The position numbers and the translations under genes are program-made. Positions 24,001 through 36,739 of a stretch of 64,000 nucleotides of DNA are shown here, one piece after another; position 1 is the stretch's first letter, and the number at the start of each line of letters is the position of its first letter. The stretch covers positions 372,001 through 436,000 of the forward strand of contig JADILM010000009.1 in the NCBI GenBank assembly GCA_016617785.1. The letters are read 5' to 3'. The notes under the pieces were generated by a model. The model had not been told where the DNA came from and did no database searches. It saw only the letters and a program-made list of their open reading frames with translations. The DNA comes from Sporobolomyces roseus. Its lineage: Eukaryota; Basidiomycota; Microbotryomycetes; Sporidiobolales; Sporidiobolaceae.

Positions 24001-27000
24001 GAGTGGTCTCGGAACAATCACATAATCCTCTTTTCGTCCTCCTCCTTCGTTCTTTCCTCCCAAATGTTCTCTCACGATCCCCTCTACCTGTTCCCTCTGA
24101 TTCCTCGAATACCTCGCAAAGTAAGGATCCACTTCCCTATAGTATTCTTCTCTCAAGGCGTAAACTCCTTGATCGTTCGTTCCGCTCGGTGGTTTGAAAG
24201 TCGAGATTTCTTCCAAGATTCGATCCATCTCTTCTCCATCTTCTCCGAATCGTTCGGAGATGCGTCGAAGGAGGTCAGAGTAGACGCAAGATCCGAGCGC
24301 GAGGTGATGGATGAGTTCACGTTTGAAGGCGTCGTGGGAAGAGAGAGGGAGAGTATAAGTCGGATCGGAAACGAGAGTGATCAAGAGTGATAGGAGTTCT
24401 TCAGTCATTGCCATCGCTTGTGAAGGTTCGTAGGTCGTCTCTCCTCCTCCTCCTCCTGGTTCTTGATCACGTCCGAGAATCAACCAATTTCGTAAATCGA
24501 ACCTGTCGACGATTGAGGCGAGGACGAGGGAGGGTTCGAGAATGACGAGCGAATTTTGGAGGAAGAACAGGTCTTGGTCGTAGGTATTCTCTCGAAGCGA
24601 GTACTCCTTGTAATGTAGCTGTTGAGCGCGAACTCCGAACCCATTTCGAACCCAGAGACCCGCTCGAATTTGCGCGACGAGTACGACGACTAAAGAGGTC
24701 AAACATTCGTCAGTACATAGCCTCGAGTCAAACTGAATAGAATGTATAACGTACCTCTAAGAGGTGAATCCATTACTTTCAAGAACTCTTCCAATTCTTC
24801 TCCTCCTCCTTCTCTTCTCAAGCACAACCTCCTCAACTCGCCCTTCTCCCCATTCTGTACATTCTTTCCCATCTCACTCCACAACCAGACCAAAGGATGA
24901 TGAAACGAGTTCTTCATTCTCTTTACCTCGAATTCAACGACCCTCCAATCCGTTCCACCTCCCAATCTCAACCTCTTCATCCTTCCTTTGCCCCTCACCC
25001 TATCCCTCATACACTTCATCACGATGCCTAACCCCTTCCCTCGATCCTCGAATCTCGTTTCCTCGAGTTCATGGTAAGCCCTGCCGAAATTCCTCGCCAA
25101 TTTACTCAATTGAATCGTCAAATTGAAAGATGAAACCCAACTATCGTTCTCATACTCTACATGACTTCCTTCTGCCCTAACCAACTCATTCATCCCTTCG
25201 AACAACCCCAAGAAATCGATCAACTCCTCCAACAACTTTGGAGTTTTCACTATCTGATCTTGAACCGAAGGCGACGAGATCAAATGAGATAAATCTGAAA
25301 AGATTTGGAAATACCTCTTTTGTTTGAAAGAGTTTGAAGATTCTGGATCTATGAATCGAACGTTTCGATTTGGAGGGAGGACGATTCGACGTGGTTTCGT
25401 AATTGGATCTTCGGGATCTGAGAGAGGGAGCGGTCCCCGTGGTGGATAAGTTTGTTCGGTGAAGAATGAAAAGAGGATTGAGAGGATTTGAGAGATCAAG
25501 TTGTGTGGTGAGGAAGTGAGGAGTAGGCAGATGGAAGGGACAGTGAAGATTTGAACAGAGAGGAAGAGGAGGGAATTCTCGGGTTCTCGATCCGTCAAGA
25601 GGTAGGAAGAACACAATTGTGGATAAATAGAGGCGTATTGAATACCTACACACTCGAATACATAGAGTTCAATTTCTTTCCCATGAAAAGTGCGAAAGAA
25701 TGAGTTTGAACTTACTCAATCTCTGTTTGATCTCGTAATTAACACTGAGTAACCCAACATTAATCTCTTGTATCCCCTTCCTACATTCCTTCCAAAGTCT
25801 CTCCTCCACTCTCGCCAACCTCTCAAACACACTTCCTCCGCCCTCATTATTCTCTTCCAACCAAACTTTAGCAACGATTTCCCTAAACCCACCTTCCTCA
25901 CCTCCAACTCTCATTCCCATCAACCCTTTAATCCACTTGATGATTTCACCCGCCAATTCCTCCCGAAACAATTCTTGACTATCCCTAACTTCGACTCCCA
26001 ATTCGATCGAACCAATCATTTTCACCACCCTCAAACATTCTTCCGCATCAGTTGAAACCAAGATTGTTTCCCGACCGACAGTATCTACTTTCTGAGCTAC
26101 TAGGGAAGAAGAACGTCTTGAACAACCGATGGAGAGGGAAACGATGTCGATTACTTGAGGGAATGAATGTTTTTCGTCGTTCCAGAGGAGGATCGAGAAT
26201 GGACCAGAGGAGGAGGAGGTTTCTTCTTCTGTAGGTGAAGAGGTGGGGTAGGAACCGGGAACTTGGGCTTGAGTGGGAGGGGGATCTGATGAGGGAGTCG
26301 TAGACCAAGGGAATGAGAGGAATGAGGAAGTAGTTGGAATAGTAGCGGGTTGTAATCTAGGTGCATTCCCTTCTACTGCTGAATCACTAGTTACTGTTCT
26401 ATTCGAAACTTGAGGTTGAGGTTGAGGTATTTCATGAGGTCGAGTTTGTTTCTTGATTGTTGTAGTAAAATCCTCGATTCTCTTCGGAGCGATTAAATCC
26501 CTCGGACTCTTCTCAAACTGTTCAACACACCACCTCAAAAGTACCCTAACCAATTCCTCTACTTTCCTTTTACACTCTTCCCTCAACGCTTCCTCTCCAT
26601 CCTCCTCCTCTTCCAAAGCTCTCTCTTTCCCCTTCCCCTTCTTCTTGTTGTGACTATGTACTCCACAATTCCCCTGTTTCCCAACTTTCCAAGCTTCCTC
26701 ATCACCACAATCACAACACCCCGCACCAACTCCCGAATGAACACTCATAGTCACATCATGTCCTTCGTTCCTATGTTCCGGACTCGCGAAAAAACACTTC
26801 GCACACAAAACACAGGTGGAATCTATCCCGCACGTTCTGCAACGGTAAACTGATTCACCAGATTTGAATACGTGACCACAAGTCTTTAAATTCGAGGTTG
26901 AGCCTGAGGAGGAGGAAGAGGGGTTTTGAGGAGGGATGAGAATTGAGAGGGATTGGAAAGGGATCGAGGGGGATATGAGAGAGGTGTAGGCGGGAGAGTA

Positions 27001-27159
27001 GAAGAGCGAGTTTAGGAGTTGAGAGATGAGGGGCAGAACGGAAGGGGTGAGGAGATAGTTGGAGGAAAGACTGAGGGATTCTAGATGGGAAGGAATCGAG
27101 GAGGAAGGGAGGGAGAGGAGTTGGTCTAGAGTCATGGATGGAGGTGGATTTGTGGCCAT
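21066..27159 (-). CDS. UBR1: N-recognin E3 ubiquitin ligase Ubr1
   Basis: About 1,940 residues in five exons, from ATG 27159 (MATNPPPSMTLDQLL) to TAA 21066. It binds destabilising N-termini and ubiquitinates the protein with an E2. Exon 1 holds the UBR box, a Cys/His zinc module (CGHVFKSGESVYRC, GCCDCGDEEAW), and then the ClpS-like type-2 pocket (FSILLWNDEKHSF). Exon 2 is helical scaffold. Exon 3 starts with VVLVAQIRAGLWVRNGFGVR and contains the RING-H2 (CIVCQDQL, then SCGHLMHLECFETY and CPLCKSLGN). The C-terminal UBR autoinhibitory domain spans exons 3-5 (CTRCEQSPENPALCLLCG, CGGSIGIYFLVKRN, SHGEVDNG, FPQYLHKGRYDEIRKVW). The last intron must end at TTATAG near 21210; nearer acceptors break the frame. 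All zinc ligands looked for are present. Confidence 0.95.
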
Positions 27160-27530
27160 GATTGAGGAGAAGGAAGAGAGGAAGATGAGATGAGATGAGA
27201 GGGGGGGAGGATGAAACCTTTGTGCTGGATGTTACTTGTTGCTCGTTGACGCTAGTGGTTGTCTGAGCTAGTTGTTACTGTATATGAAAGTGAAGAGTAA
27301 GAGAACAAGCAGCGTGCAGCGTCGTCGTCGTTTCTTTCTCATCACTAAACCTTTGTCATTCCCTCCCTCTCAACACGCTTCTCCTGTTACCACACTTTAT
27401 AACACTCTGCTCAATCTCGCAGAGTGTTCAAACTACTCGCCGAATTATGGTACCTCCCCCCTCTCTCTCAACTTACACTCTCTCCTCTTCTTCCCTCCCT
27501 CCCTCTCAGCCTCCCTCAAACTCTACCAAA
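27160..27530. promoter_or_regulatory. divergent promoter region, UBR1 / CLC exchanger
   Basis: 371 bp between two divergent start codons, with C/T-rich sequence before the CLC ATG. No defined motif is claimed. Confidence 0.5.
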
Positions 27531-30500
27531 ATGGATCGACGTATTTCAGTGACTTCTATTAATGGATTAGGCGGATACAGTGTAGAGAGGGATTTCGTTA
27601 ATCAAGCAAGTGGACGAGGGATGAGGAGGAGAGTCAGTGAGGGAGGAGAGGCAGCAGGTGGATCATTGGCAGCTGAGACTAAGAGATGTGAGTAGATCTT
27701 TACTCTGAGTGTGTGAGAGAGAAGAGGGCGACTTTCAAAGGGAGAAAACGAGGCCAGAAATCTAGAGTGAGCATGTGGGGGTTCGAAGAAGGAGAGGGAG
27801 AAGGAGAAGGAGGGAGAGCGCTCTCATGAGCTAATCAGTAGTACAGCAACGAGTAAATTCAGGAAGAGGGGAAAGAGAGGAGTGAAAGGAACTCGAAATT
27901 TCTCGAAAATTGACTTTGTTTTTCGTCTTTCCCCCAGATGAGGATTTCACCACGACAGATTGGGTTCAAGATACTTTGCTCGAACGATCTCGAAGACGGT
28001 TCGAAGCTGCCCATGCGACTCGTACGATTGGACAATCGTTCAGTGCGGTCATGTGGAGGATAATAGAAGGTGGAATGTCATGGTTTGTCGTACTACTAGT
28101 CGGTACGTCCCCTCCCTCTGCCCTCGACTTATCGTTCAAGGCTGAAACCTCGTTTGAGTGTGATTAGGCGCAGCTATTGGATTACAAGCAGCGTTGAGTT
28201 CGATCCTGACGACTTGGTTGAGCGACTTGAAATTGGGTTATTGTTCTCAAGGTTGGTATCTCAACAGAAAGTTTTGTTGTTGGGAGATTGAGGAGGAAAT
28301 GTGCGAGGACTGGAAGACTTGGACACAGTTCTCGGCGATTCAATGGGGAGTTTACGTTGGGTTCGCTGTATGTTCCTTCCTTCAAAACTCTTCCGATCAA
28401 GAAGAATCGAGGTCTGAACAAGGTGACATACCAGGCTTTGTTTGCGTTTGTTTGTGCGTTCGTCGTGAAAAGTTTCGCACCTTATGCGGCTGGGTCAGGA
28501 ATATCGGAGATCAAGTGTATTTTATCAGGGTTCTTCATCAGAGGTTTCCTTTCGTTCGAAACGATGACTGTCAAAGCTCTTACCCTCGTACGTCTTCTCG
28601 TAACCTAATCAGACCTTGTCTTTCAGCGGGAACTGATAGGGTTTCCGAAGAGGTCAACAGCCTATCGCGATCGCTTCTGGATTGTCAGTTGGGAAAGAAG
28701 GTCCTTCAGTACATGTCGCAAGTGCTATTGGACATGTCATAGCTAGCTCATTCAGTCGGTTCAAACGAAGTCAAGGTTAGTCTCTCCCATCTTTTCCCCA
28801 AGAATCTTTCAGTGTCTCTGTCTCGTTCTCGAATTCTATTAACTGGAGAAAGAAGCTGACATCGAAACTCGGTCTCACAGTCAAGATGAGGGAGATCGTT
28901 ACTGCTGCTAGTGCCGCTGGAGTAGCAGTCGCTTTCGGAAGTCCAATAGGAGGAGTTCTGTTCTCACTCGAGGTTCGTCGCTCTGTCGCTCACTCACTCC
29001 CTCTCTACACGACGAGCTAAGTGTGTGTCGAAGATTCGAACAGGAAATGACGATTAATTGGCCTATCAAGACGATGTGGAGAAGTTTCTTTTGCGCTCTC
29101 GTAGCAAACGTCGTTCTATCGGTGCGTACCTCTCGCCTGTCGATCGACTGTGCACACAGTTCTGATGAAGAGGTTGGAAGTGTACACAGGCTATGAATCC
29201 ATTTCGAACGGGCAAACTCGTACTCTTCCAAGTTCAATACGATCGAGATTGGCATTTCTTCGAATTAGGTTTCTTTATTCTCATCGGAGTATTCGGTGTA
29301 AGTCTCCTTTCCCCTTCATCTGTTCCTCTTCCAAACACTTGCTGAAGGGAGCGTTGTTGACTTTGCAGGGTCTCTACGGAGCGTTCGTGATCAAATACAA
29401 TTTACAAGTCGCCGCATTCCGTCGAAAACATTTGGGATCCTCTGCGATTTCTGAAGCGGTCATTCTCGCTACGTTGACGGCGTCAGTTGGGTTCGTTAAC
29501 AAGTTCTTGAGGATCGATATGAATGAAATGTTGGATATTTTGTTTCGAGAATGTGAGGGAGGAGGGGATTACGAGAATTTATGCCAGTATGTCCTACACT
29601 CCTTCCGTCCTTCTCTCTACGTTCCTTGAGATGAAGGAAGTGCAGCTGATGAGATCGAGGGAGGAGTTAGGACTTGGGCACAATGGAGAATGGTCAATTC
29701 GTTATTACTCGCTACTTTCTTGAGAACTTGTCTCGTCGTCATCTCCTATGGTTGTAAAGTACCAGCAGGGATCTTTGTACCTTCTATGGCTGTCGGTGCT
29801 ACGTTCGGTAGAATGGTTGGAATCCTCGTCAAGGCTTTGTATCGGTACGTTTTCTACTCTCTCTCGCCTTCCTTACTCAGATAAATCGAGCTGACGAAGA
29901 GGTCCCGTTCGAAATCGTACAGCTCTCATCCAACTTGGAGCATGTTTGCGGGTTGCGATCCAGAGAAACCTTGTATCACTCCTGGAACTTATGCTTTTTT
30001 GGGTGCTGCTGCTGGTCTAGCGTGAGTTACATCTTCCCTCCCGTCTCCAGCTCCCGGGCTGATACGAGTCAGCTCGACTCTGTAGGGGTATCACGAGGAT
30101 CACGGTCACTGTTGTAGTCATCATGTTCGAGTTGACGGGTGCTTTGACCTATATTCTACCAACGATGGTGCGTATTTCTTCTCTAATCAGTCATTCCTAC
30201 GAGACGTAGACTGAATTAGAAGGCGAAACGCAGATTGTCGTAATGGTGACGAAAGCTGTCAGTGATCAATTCGGGAAAGGAGGAATCGCAGATCAGATGA
30301 TCAAGTTCAACGGATATCCTCTACTCGAGAACGATGATCACGCTTTCGGAGTATCTGGTGAGTGCGGTCAACGAGATCAGCTGAGCTTGAGCTGATCCGA
30401 ATCGATTCCAACTCAGTCGCTGCTGTTATGCGGAAAGACATCGTTTTCTTACCTTCGAAAGGAATGACACTGGATGAACTCCGTGAGTCGAGAAAGCTGT

Positions 30501-31447
30501 GTGAGAAGGTTGTCACTGCTACACTGACCACTTATGTAACCATCTCCTCTCAGAACGATTACTCGGAACAACGAAATATCAAGGTTTCCCTGTAGTCAAG
30601 TCTCGAAAGGATTTGACTCTGCTCGGTGACATCTCTCGCAACGATCTCAAGATTGCGATCGGTACGTCTCGACTTAAGCCCATCACCTTCACGCAGTTGC
30701 TGATAGTCTGATGCCGACGTTGTACAGAGAAAGCGCAAGATTCGCATCTGATTCCTCCAGACGCTCCATGCTTATTCTGTCCGGAACAAACTGTCGGTAC
30801 AGGAGCAGAGGCAAGTCGGAATCATCAGGACGAATGGGATGTTGGGGAAGAAGGTTTCGTCGATTTCACGAGTTTCGTCAATCAAGTGAGTTCTCTTTCC
30901 GATCCTTCTCGAGCAGTTTTCTCAACAAACCTGATTCTCTCGACTCTTCAGACTCCTCTGACGGTCTCGCCGAAGCAACCTCTCGAATTCGTAATGCAGT
31001 TGTTCCGTCGAATGGGGTGAGTCCTCTCTTCGCTTCCTCCGCCAGCCCCTAAGCTCATTTGACTCGCTTGACAGACCTCGAGTGATTCTGATAGAGCGTT
31101 TCGGAAGTCTCGTCGGACTCGTCTCGGTAAAAGATTGCCTCAAATACACTCTCGCACACGAGCATTCTTCGTCTTCTTCAGGGACTATGGGCGACAATGG
31201 AGGAGCGGAGGAACTAGAAGCAACCTTGAACGAGCTGAGACTGTGGGTGAAGGATGTCAAGAGATGGATAGCAGAGAAAGTGACTGGACGAGAGATTCCT
31301 GGTTCTCCAGAAGTTATGAGGATGGGAAGCTACCAAGGGATTGTCGCTTTAGACGACAGTGGGGAAGATGAACGAGCGAGGAGATGGGGTGAGAGGGTAG
31401 TGAGTCCAGGTCAAGAAGGAGACGATAGATCTCGGCGGAAAGGATAG
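27531..31447 (+). CDS. CLC chloride/proton exchanger with CBS domains
   Basis: Starts at ATG 27531 ([17 protein letters not shown]) and ends at TAG 31445-31447, split by over ten introns. Filter and transport motifs: [17 protein letters not shown] (usually GSGIPE; Ser replaces Pro), then [14 protein letters not shown] with the gating Glu, then [18 protein letters not shown], whose second Glu is the position that carries protons in exchangers, and later [18 protein letters not shown]. The cytosolic tail has two CBS-type segments, the second being [18 protein letters not shown]. With both Glu residues it should be a 2Cl-/H+ exchanger of an internal membrane, like yeast Gef1, acting in vesicle acidification and metal homeostasis. 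Exon 3 joins GVYVGFA to ALFAFVCAF through a 60-odd bp intron; the unspliced frame is misleading. Confidence 0.93.
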
Positions 31448-31619
31448 ACTTTTTCTTCCTTCTCCTGCTCTCGCAATGGAATAGAATCACGACATAGAGC
31501 ATTGAAGCATTGTACTTTTGCATACGCTAATAGACCCAAGATATAGAGAGGATAGAGACAAGATAGAAAATGAAGACGATGCTGAGTCTACCCGACGATA
31601 AAGTTTGAATCTAAAAAGA

Positions 31620-34600
31620 TCAGTGCTTCTTCAACGGTCCCAACAACGAATCTTCCTCATCAAACGGATTGAATCCACTCGAACTTCCTCCTCCTCCTAC
31701 AACTGAAGCACTGGTAGCTGCGACTGGACTAGCGTTACCGCTGCCAGGAGCCAAGGGAGCTGCGAATTTGGGCGAACTAGTCGAACGAGGCCAATCGAAA
31801 GGAGGGGTGTATCGAGCAGAGAGAGGGGCGGTCATCGAGTTCTGAGCAGACATCGCACTCGAGGTGTTGGCGAATTCCATACGAGATTTGGCGGGAGGTG
31901 AGATCGGGGAAGGGTAAGATGCGACAGTTGGCGAAGGAGAGGCTGAACTCGTTCCTTCTTTGTTGGCGGCGAAGGAAGTCGAAGTGACCGAAGATGCCGA
32001 ACGACCATTCCGGACGACTTGAGCTGCAGATTGTGTCGCACCACTACCGATCGCAGCGAGTGCAGCGGGCGAAGGAACAGATGCCGTGCGAGAGTGTTGC
32101 TGGACGAAGGGGAAGGCGAAAGCTTTCGCATCGGGGTTGAGAGATAAACCGGCACGAGGGAGATCGTCGGACAAGTCTTGAGAGGGAGAAAGACGGTGAA
32201 GAATGTTTGAACCAATGACGCCAACGTTCTCGTTCGAGGCAGGGAATCCAATCGGAGGTGGCATCGATGCAACGGTCGGAGAAGAATCCCAAGGTCCGAA
32301 GGGAGAACCGGGAGGAGGGCCGAGAGGAGAGGTAGTCGCCGAATAGGCACCGTTGTTCGATTGAAAGAGGTCTGGTCGAAGGGTCATGAACGATGATTGA
32401 AGATGATCTTGAGCGGTATCCTCCTCGACGTCGTGATAAACTTCTTCCTTCGTTTCCTCCTTGACTGCCTCGAGTTCTCCTGCCGCCTTTTCCTCCTCAC
32501 TCGCACGTCTCGATCCTAGCGAAGGTCCGCCGTTCAAATCTCGCACATCCAATCCTAAGCCCTTCCAATCACTCATCGATCCGAAATGACTCCTCAAAGT
32601 GGGCGAATCAGGCATGACGAAATCATCGTTGTCATCGTCGTCGAGCATATTGAAGAGTTGACTAGGGATGAGACTCGTCTGATGAGGAGTCATCGGACTG
32701 AGAGGACCATCGCCACCGGGAGATTGAGAGCCGGCGAGGAGACCAGAATCGAGGTATTGCATCGGAAGGGCGAGAGTTCGAGGTTTCGTATTCGTTCCTC
32801 CAGGAGAGTAGTCATCAGACTGGGTGTTTGCCGAGTTGTCGAGATCGAAGGGTAAGAAGTGGGAGGGAATGTCGTCTGCAGAAGGGAGAGAGTTTGTCGC
32901 GCGATGTTGCATTCGATGTTCGAGGAAACCGGTTTGAGGGAGAGTCGAAGCAGTATTCGAGGAAGTAGCAGCAGGGTAAGACGAAGGCCATCCGCCGTTT
33001 GGTTCACCTTGACCATTGTTATTCGAGTAGAGAGATGGATCGTCGAGAGGAGATACAGGATGAGACATGGTGGGAGAAGAGGGAGCAGATTGGAAGGTAC
33101 CGGTGTGAGGATCGTAGTGACCGGAACGAATGCTGGTAGGACGAGAGTTGTTGGCAGAGAGTGGATGTACATAAGGATAGTTGCGACGACCGTAAGCTCC
33201 ATGACCAAACGGAACTGCGAAAGCGTTGGCGACAGCTCCTACTCCTCCGAAAGTTGCGGTGTTCGGTTGAAGTTGTTGTTGCTGGAGCTGAGGAGGAGGT
33301 TGAGGCTGAAGAGGAACGGCGTACATAGGTGGAGGACCTCCAAGACCATTGCGAGCGGCGACCATTCCAGCGAGTTGAGCGAGTTCGTTCCTACGACTTG
33401 AGAGAAGAGCTCTCCTAACATCCAGCTTCCTTTCCATCTCGTTCACCTTCTGCAACACTTCCTCGAGTCCCTGCTCACGTTCCTTCAGCTCTTCCTTCTT
33501 CTTCCCAACATCTTCAGCAAGTTTCTTCTCCCGTTCTTTCCTCTCCCGCTTCTTCTTCTCTTTCCGTTCGACCTGTTCCATCTCCTTCCTTTCCAACTTG
33601 CTGATCTCGCCTCGTAACTTCTCGACCCGTTTCTGTACTTCCTTCACAACACTCTTCCGTTCGTTCAACTCCTTCTCAGCCTCAGTCCGACTAGCATCTG
33701 CCGCTCGTTTCGCTTCTTCCAACCCCTTCGTTTTCACCTTCAACTCTGCTCTGAATGTATCCTCATCTTTCTTCTTCCCTCGCAAAACCTCCAACTCATC
33801 TTGTAACCGTTTCTCGCTTTCAGCAGTTTGCGTCCGAAGTTCTTCGAGCTGAAGCTGTAATTCGACGAGGATGGGATCTGGAGGTGCTCCGTTTGGATCG
33901 TGAGCAGCTGCGGGGTCATAGTGTACAGGTGAACCAGGCTTCGATTCGTTTCCACCGACTGGACTGGGTTCGACAGAGTTTGCGTTGGCTCGCTCTGCCT
34001 CGTCTCGTTCGCGGGCAGCAGACTCGGCTTTACTCTTGAGTCGAGTGAGGGAAGTAGGACTACTGCGGCGTTGTCCAGCGCGGAAGATGCGTTTGCTGAC
34101 GGAGATTGAGCGAGATGCAGGTGCTGAAGCGGAAGAAGGGGATTGAGGAGGAGTGGGTTCGCCACCTCGAGGAGATGATGGTGTGCGAGCGTCTTGTGTG
34201 AGAGGAGATGAGGTGTGAGGGATGGTGGAAGAATAGGAAGAAGCGTTCGAACGAGAATCTGTGAAAAATCCAAGCTAGTTCAGCACGATGAAGCCGAACT
34301 CAAGGCACGACTACTCACCTTTGACATCGTCTTGGACTGTCATATCCCGTACGCCTTTCTCGAGTCTACCTCGTCTTTCATCTTCTTCGACTTCCTCCCC
34401 TTCCCACCATTTCAGAGCATACCATCTTCCGAAAACTCCCAACCATAATTCTCCTCCGAGTCCGAGCAGAGCATTCAATTCGGTGTTTCGACTTTGTGCT
34501 TTATTCGAAGAAGAGGATCGGTTGAGCGAGGGAGGAGAGCGAGATGAGGGGACGTAAACAGTGCTGAAGAAGTGGTAAGAAGTGAACTTGTACGACGGAG

Positions 34601-35348
34601 TCTTGATGGCCAAGCTGATTCGATTCGAAAAGGACAAGACGTGTGAAGGCTTGAGGTCGTTTGAAGCTCCAACGTTTGAATTCTGCAGAGATGCCGGTGA
34701 AGAATTCGAACCTTTTCCACCTTTCCGTTTCGGCCCATGTTGACTCTGCGATACTTGTGTGGAGGTTGCATTCGCAGTGGAGGTCGAGCCGTTCGTGTTG
34801 GGAGAGCTCGAGGTGACCGAAGGAGACGACCGAGTTGGCGAAGCAGACGACAATCTTCGGAGATGAGTGTGAAAGGACAGCGATGTGAGGTGGGTTCGGA
34901 AGGATGTTGGATTCGGATTCGTCAGATAGGCTGTGGGAGTAGAGCAAAAGGAAGGGATCAGTTCGAAATCGTCCGAAGAATACGAAACGAAGTCTCGCTG
35001 ATGAATTTAGACTAGAGGACCGCCCCATCTGCTGTATCTCTGGCTGCCCGGGATTACATTCTCTTCAGCTCAATACCCTCCCTAGCTATCCATCTTCCTC
35101 CGAAGTTGTCAAGGAAGCGAAGTTGAAGTTGATTTTCCAACCAACTTCGCCCGCTTCGCCTTCGTCCCTTCTGTGACCTCGAGACAAGACAAGAGACATA
35201 AAGGGAGGTGATTTAACTCACCTAAGAAGCATAGAGCTGCAGCTAAAGCCCAACCTGACCACCATTCAGTCCATCCATCTTTAGTCCTCAGGGTCCAACC
35301 TATCCCTCCTACAGCGGCTCCGATCAAGAGCGGTGTAGCCAGGGTCAT
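31620..35348 (-). CDS. membrane-anchored coiled-coil protein, unknown family
   Basis: Three exons: 35348-35222, 34930-34319 and 34258-31620, about 1,125 residues. The first in-frame ATG is at 35348; the longer reading starts at TTG. The N-terminus has two hydrophobic segments (MTLATPLLIGAAVGGIGWTL and WWSGWALAAALCFLAYL) joined by a charged loop, an insertion-hairpin pattern. A globular region follows with VLSFSNRISLAIKTP and ELWLGVFGRWYALKWWEG. A Lys/Glu heptad coiled coil occupies about residues 390-540, then a long Ser/Pro/Gln tail ends in LLGPLKKH. Membrane location and coiled coil suggest a tether or organelle-shaping role (inference). I do not recognise the family. It converges with the CLC gene, leaving 172 bp between stops. 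Confidence 0.8.
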
Positions 35349-35801
35349 AGTGCGGCCTTGACGAGCCCTGTTGATCAGACTTGGTACTTGTCGGTGTTTC
35401 AATGCGAGGGAAAGAGTCGAAGAGAGAGACCGATTTTTCTGCCCTTAGTTTTCGATTCGACGCTAGTCCGCATCTTCTCGGCTTGAGTCGCTACTCTGTA
35501 CAGCTTACATACGATAGCGTAATTGACCGGGAACGCCTTTCAAAACATCTTCGACAAATCGTCGAAATTCAAGTCGGATTTTGCAAAGCGATCGTCCGAC
35601 CGCTTTGAGCCATTCTTAGCTGGCTGGATAGGTCTCCGAGGGTACTTGACGACGATTCAACATCGCTATAGATTTACCCGAAATGGAAGAGTCGCAGCGG
35701 AATCTTCGTCACTTGTTTGGTTCTTTCCCATTCACTTCAAACTGAGTTTCCTCTTCTTCCGCCGTCTCTACACCTCTACGACCTCCTCCAATACACCTAA
35801 A
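35349..35801. promoter_or_regulatory. divergent promoter region
   Basis: Between the coiled-coil gene (-) and the inhibitor gene (+). C/T-rich just before the ATG at 35802. No gene seen. Confidence 0.45.
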
Positions 35802-36342
35802 ATGTCTCTCAACTCGTACATCGTCGTCTTCAAGAAGCCAGAGGAAGCGGAAGCAAGCGATGATCATATTGGAGATTGCTGTTCAAAAGTTGAGAAAGAT
35901 GGAGGAGAGTGAGTTGCCCAATTTCCCTACCGCTTTCTCAGGATTCAGACTGGACCCTTCATGCTTCGCTCCCATTGAGGTGACCTCGTCATCCTCCCTC
36001 TCTCTTTTTCCCGAAGTGGTGCCCTCGCTCTGAGCAACGCAAGCTGACCTCCTACGCTCTTCTCTACAGAATCAAGCACCGATACACGAGCAACGTGATG
36101 AGAGGGTTCGCGGGAACAATGTCTGAAGATCTCAAGAAGGAATTCGAGGTGAGTCTCAATTGCTCTCATTCGTTCCCGCTTCGTAGCTAATTCGCTTGTT
36201 CTGCCTCGATAGCAACACCCTGGAGTCAAGTATGTCGGTAAGTCAAGATAGCTTTGACTATCTGCGTCTCGTAGCGACGAAAGCCTGACGATTTCCCTTT
36301 TTCTCCCTTCTCGCAGAGGCCGACGGAGCCGTTTCAATCTAA
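35802..36342 (+). CDS. proteinase B inhibitor-like protein (I9 fold)
   Basis: Four exons, about 70 residues: MSLNSYIVVFKKPEE, then a helix, KHRYTSNVMRGFAGTMSED, QHPGVKYV and EADGAVSI. The layout (YIVVFK at the start, RGFAG in the middle, VKYVEAD near the end) is that of the fungal Pbi2/inhibitor I9 family, which mimics subtilisin propeptides and keeps vacuolar proteinase B inactive. In yeast, Pbi2 also acts with thioredoxin in vacuole fusion. No signal peptide, so it is cytosolic. The length fits free inhibitors (about 70-75 residues) rather than a propeptide. All intron phases agree. Confidence 0.88.
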
Positions 36343-36739
36343 ATCGACCCTCACACTCTTATATACACTATCCATCTCTGTCACTCTCATCTTTGTCACT
36401 CCTTGTTACACTTGATCGAAATCTAAGTAGTCATTTCTCGTACTGGATTCTCGTTTCTCCTCGAGTTGCTTCTCCACCTCCTTTAGACTGCTCTGTCGCT
36501 CGCTTGACTCTCAACAAGACCGTCGTAGGGAATCGAGTAAGATGCTATCGAATATTGCAAGCTTGCGATAGCTAGTAAAAACAGTAGATGAAGATCCGAT
36601 AAAAAGGAGCCGATCGTTGTGAACAGATCGACGGTGATAAAACAGAATGATCAGGACGAAAGAACGAAGGACCGTCAACGGGTATTGAGAGAACGAGACA
36701 AGGGTAGTAGTGACAAAGTTTGGGTATAGTCGAAAAAAG
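36343..36739. other. convergent 3' flanks
   Basis: Between the inhibitor gene (+) and the chitinase gene (-). No gene seen. Confidence 0.5.

Noticed and set aside
32586..33401. Plus-strand Arg-rich ORFs
   Set aside because: They are the reverse strand of the Gln/Ser/Pro tail of the coiled-coil gene.
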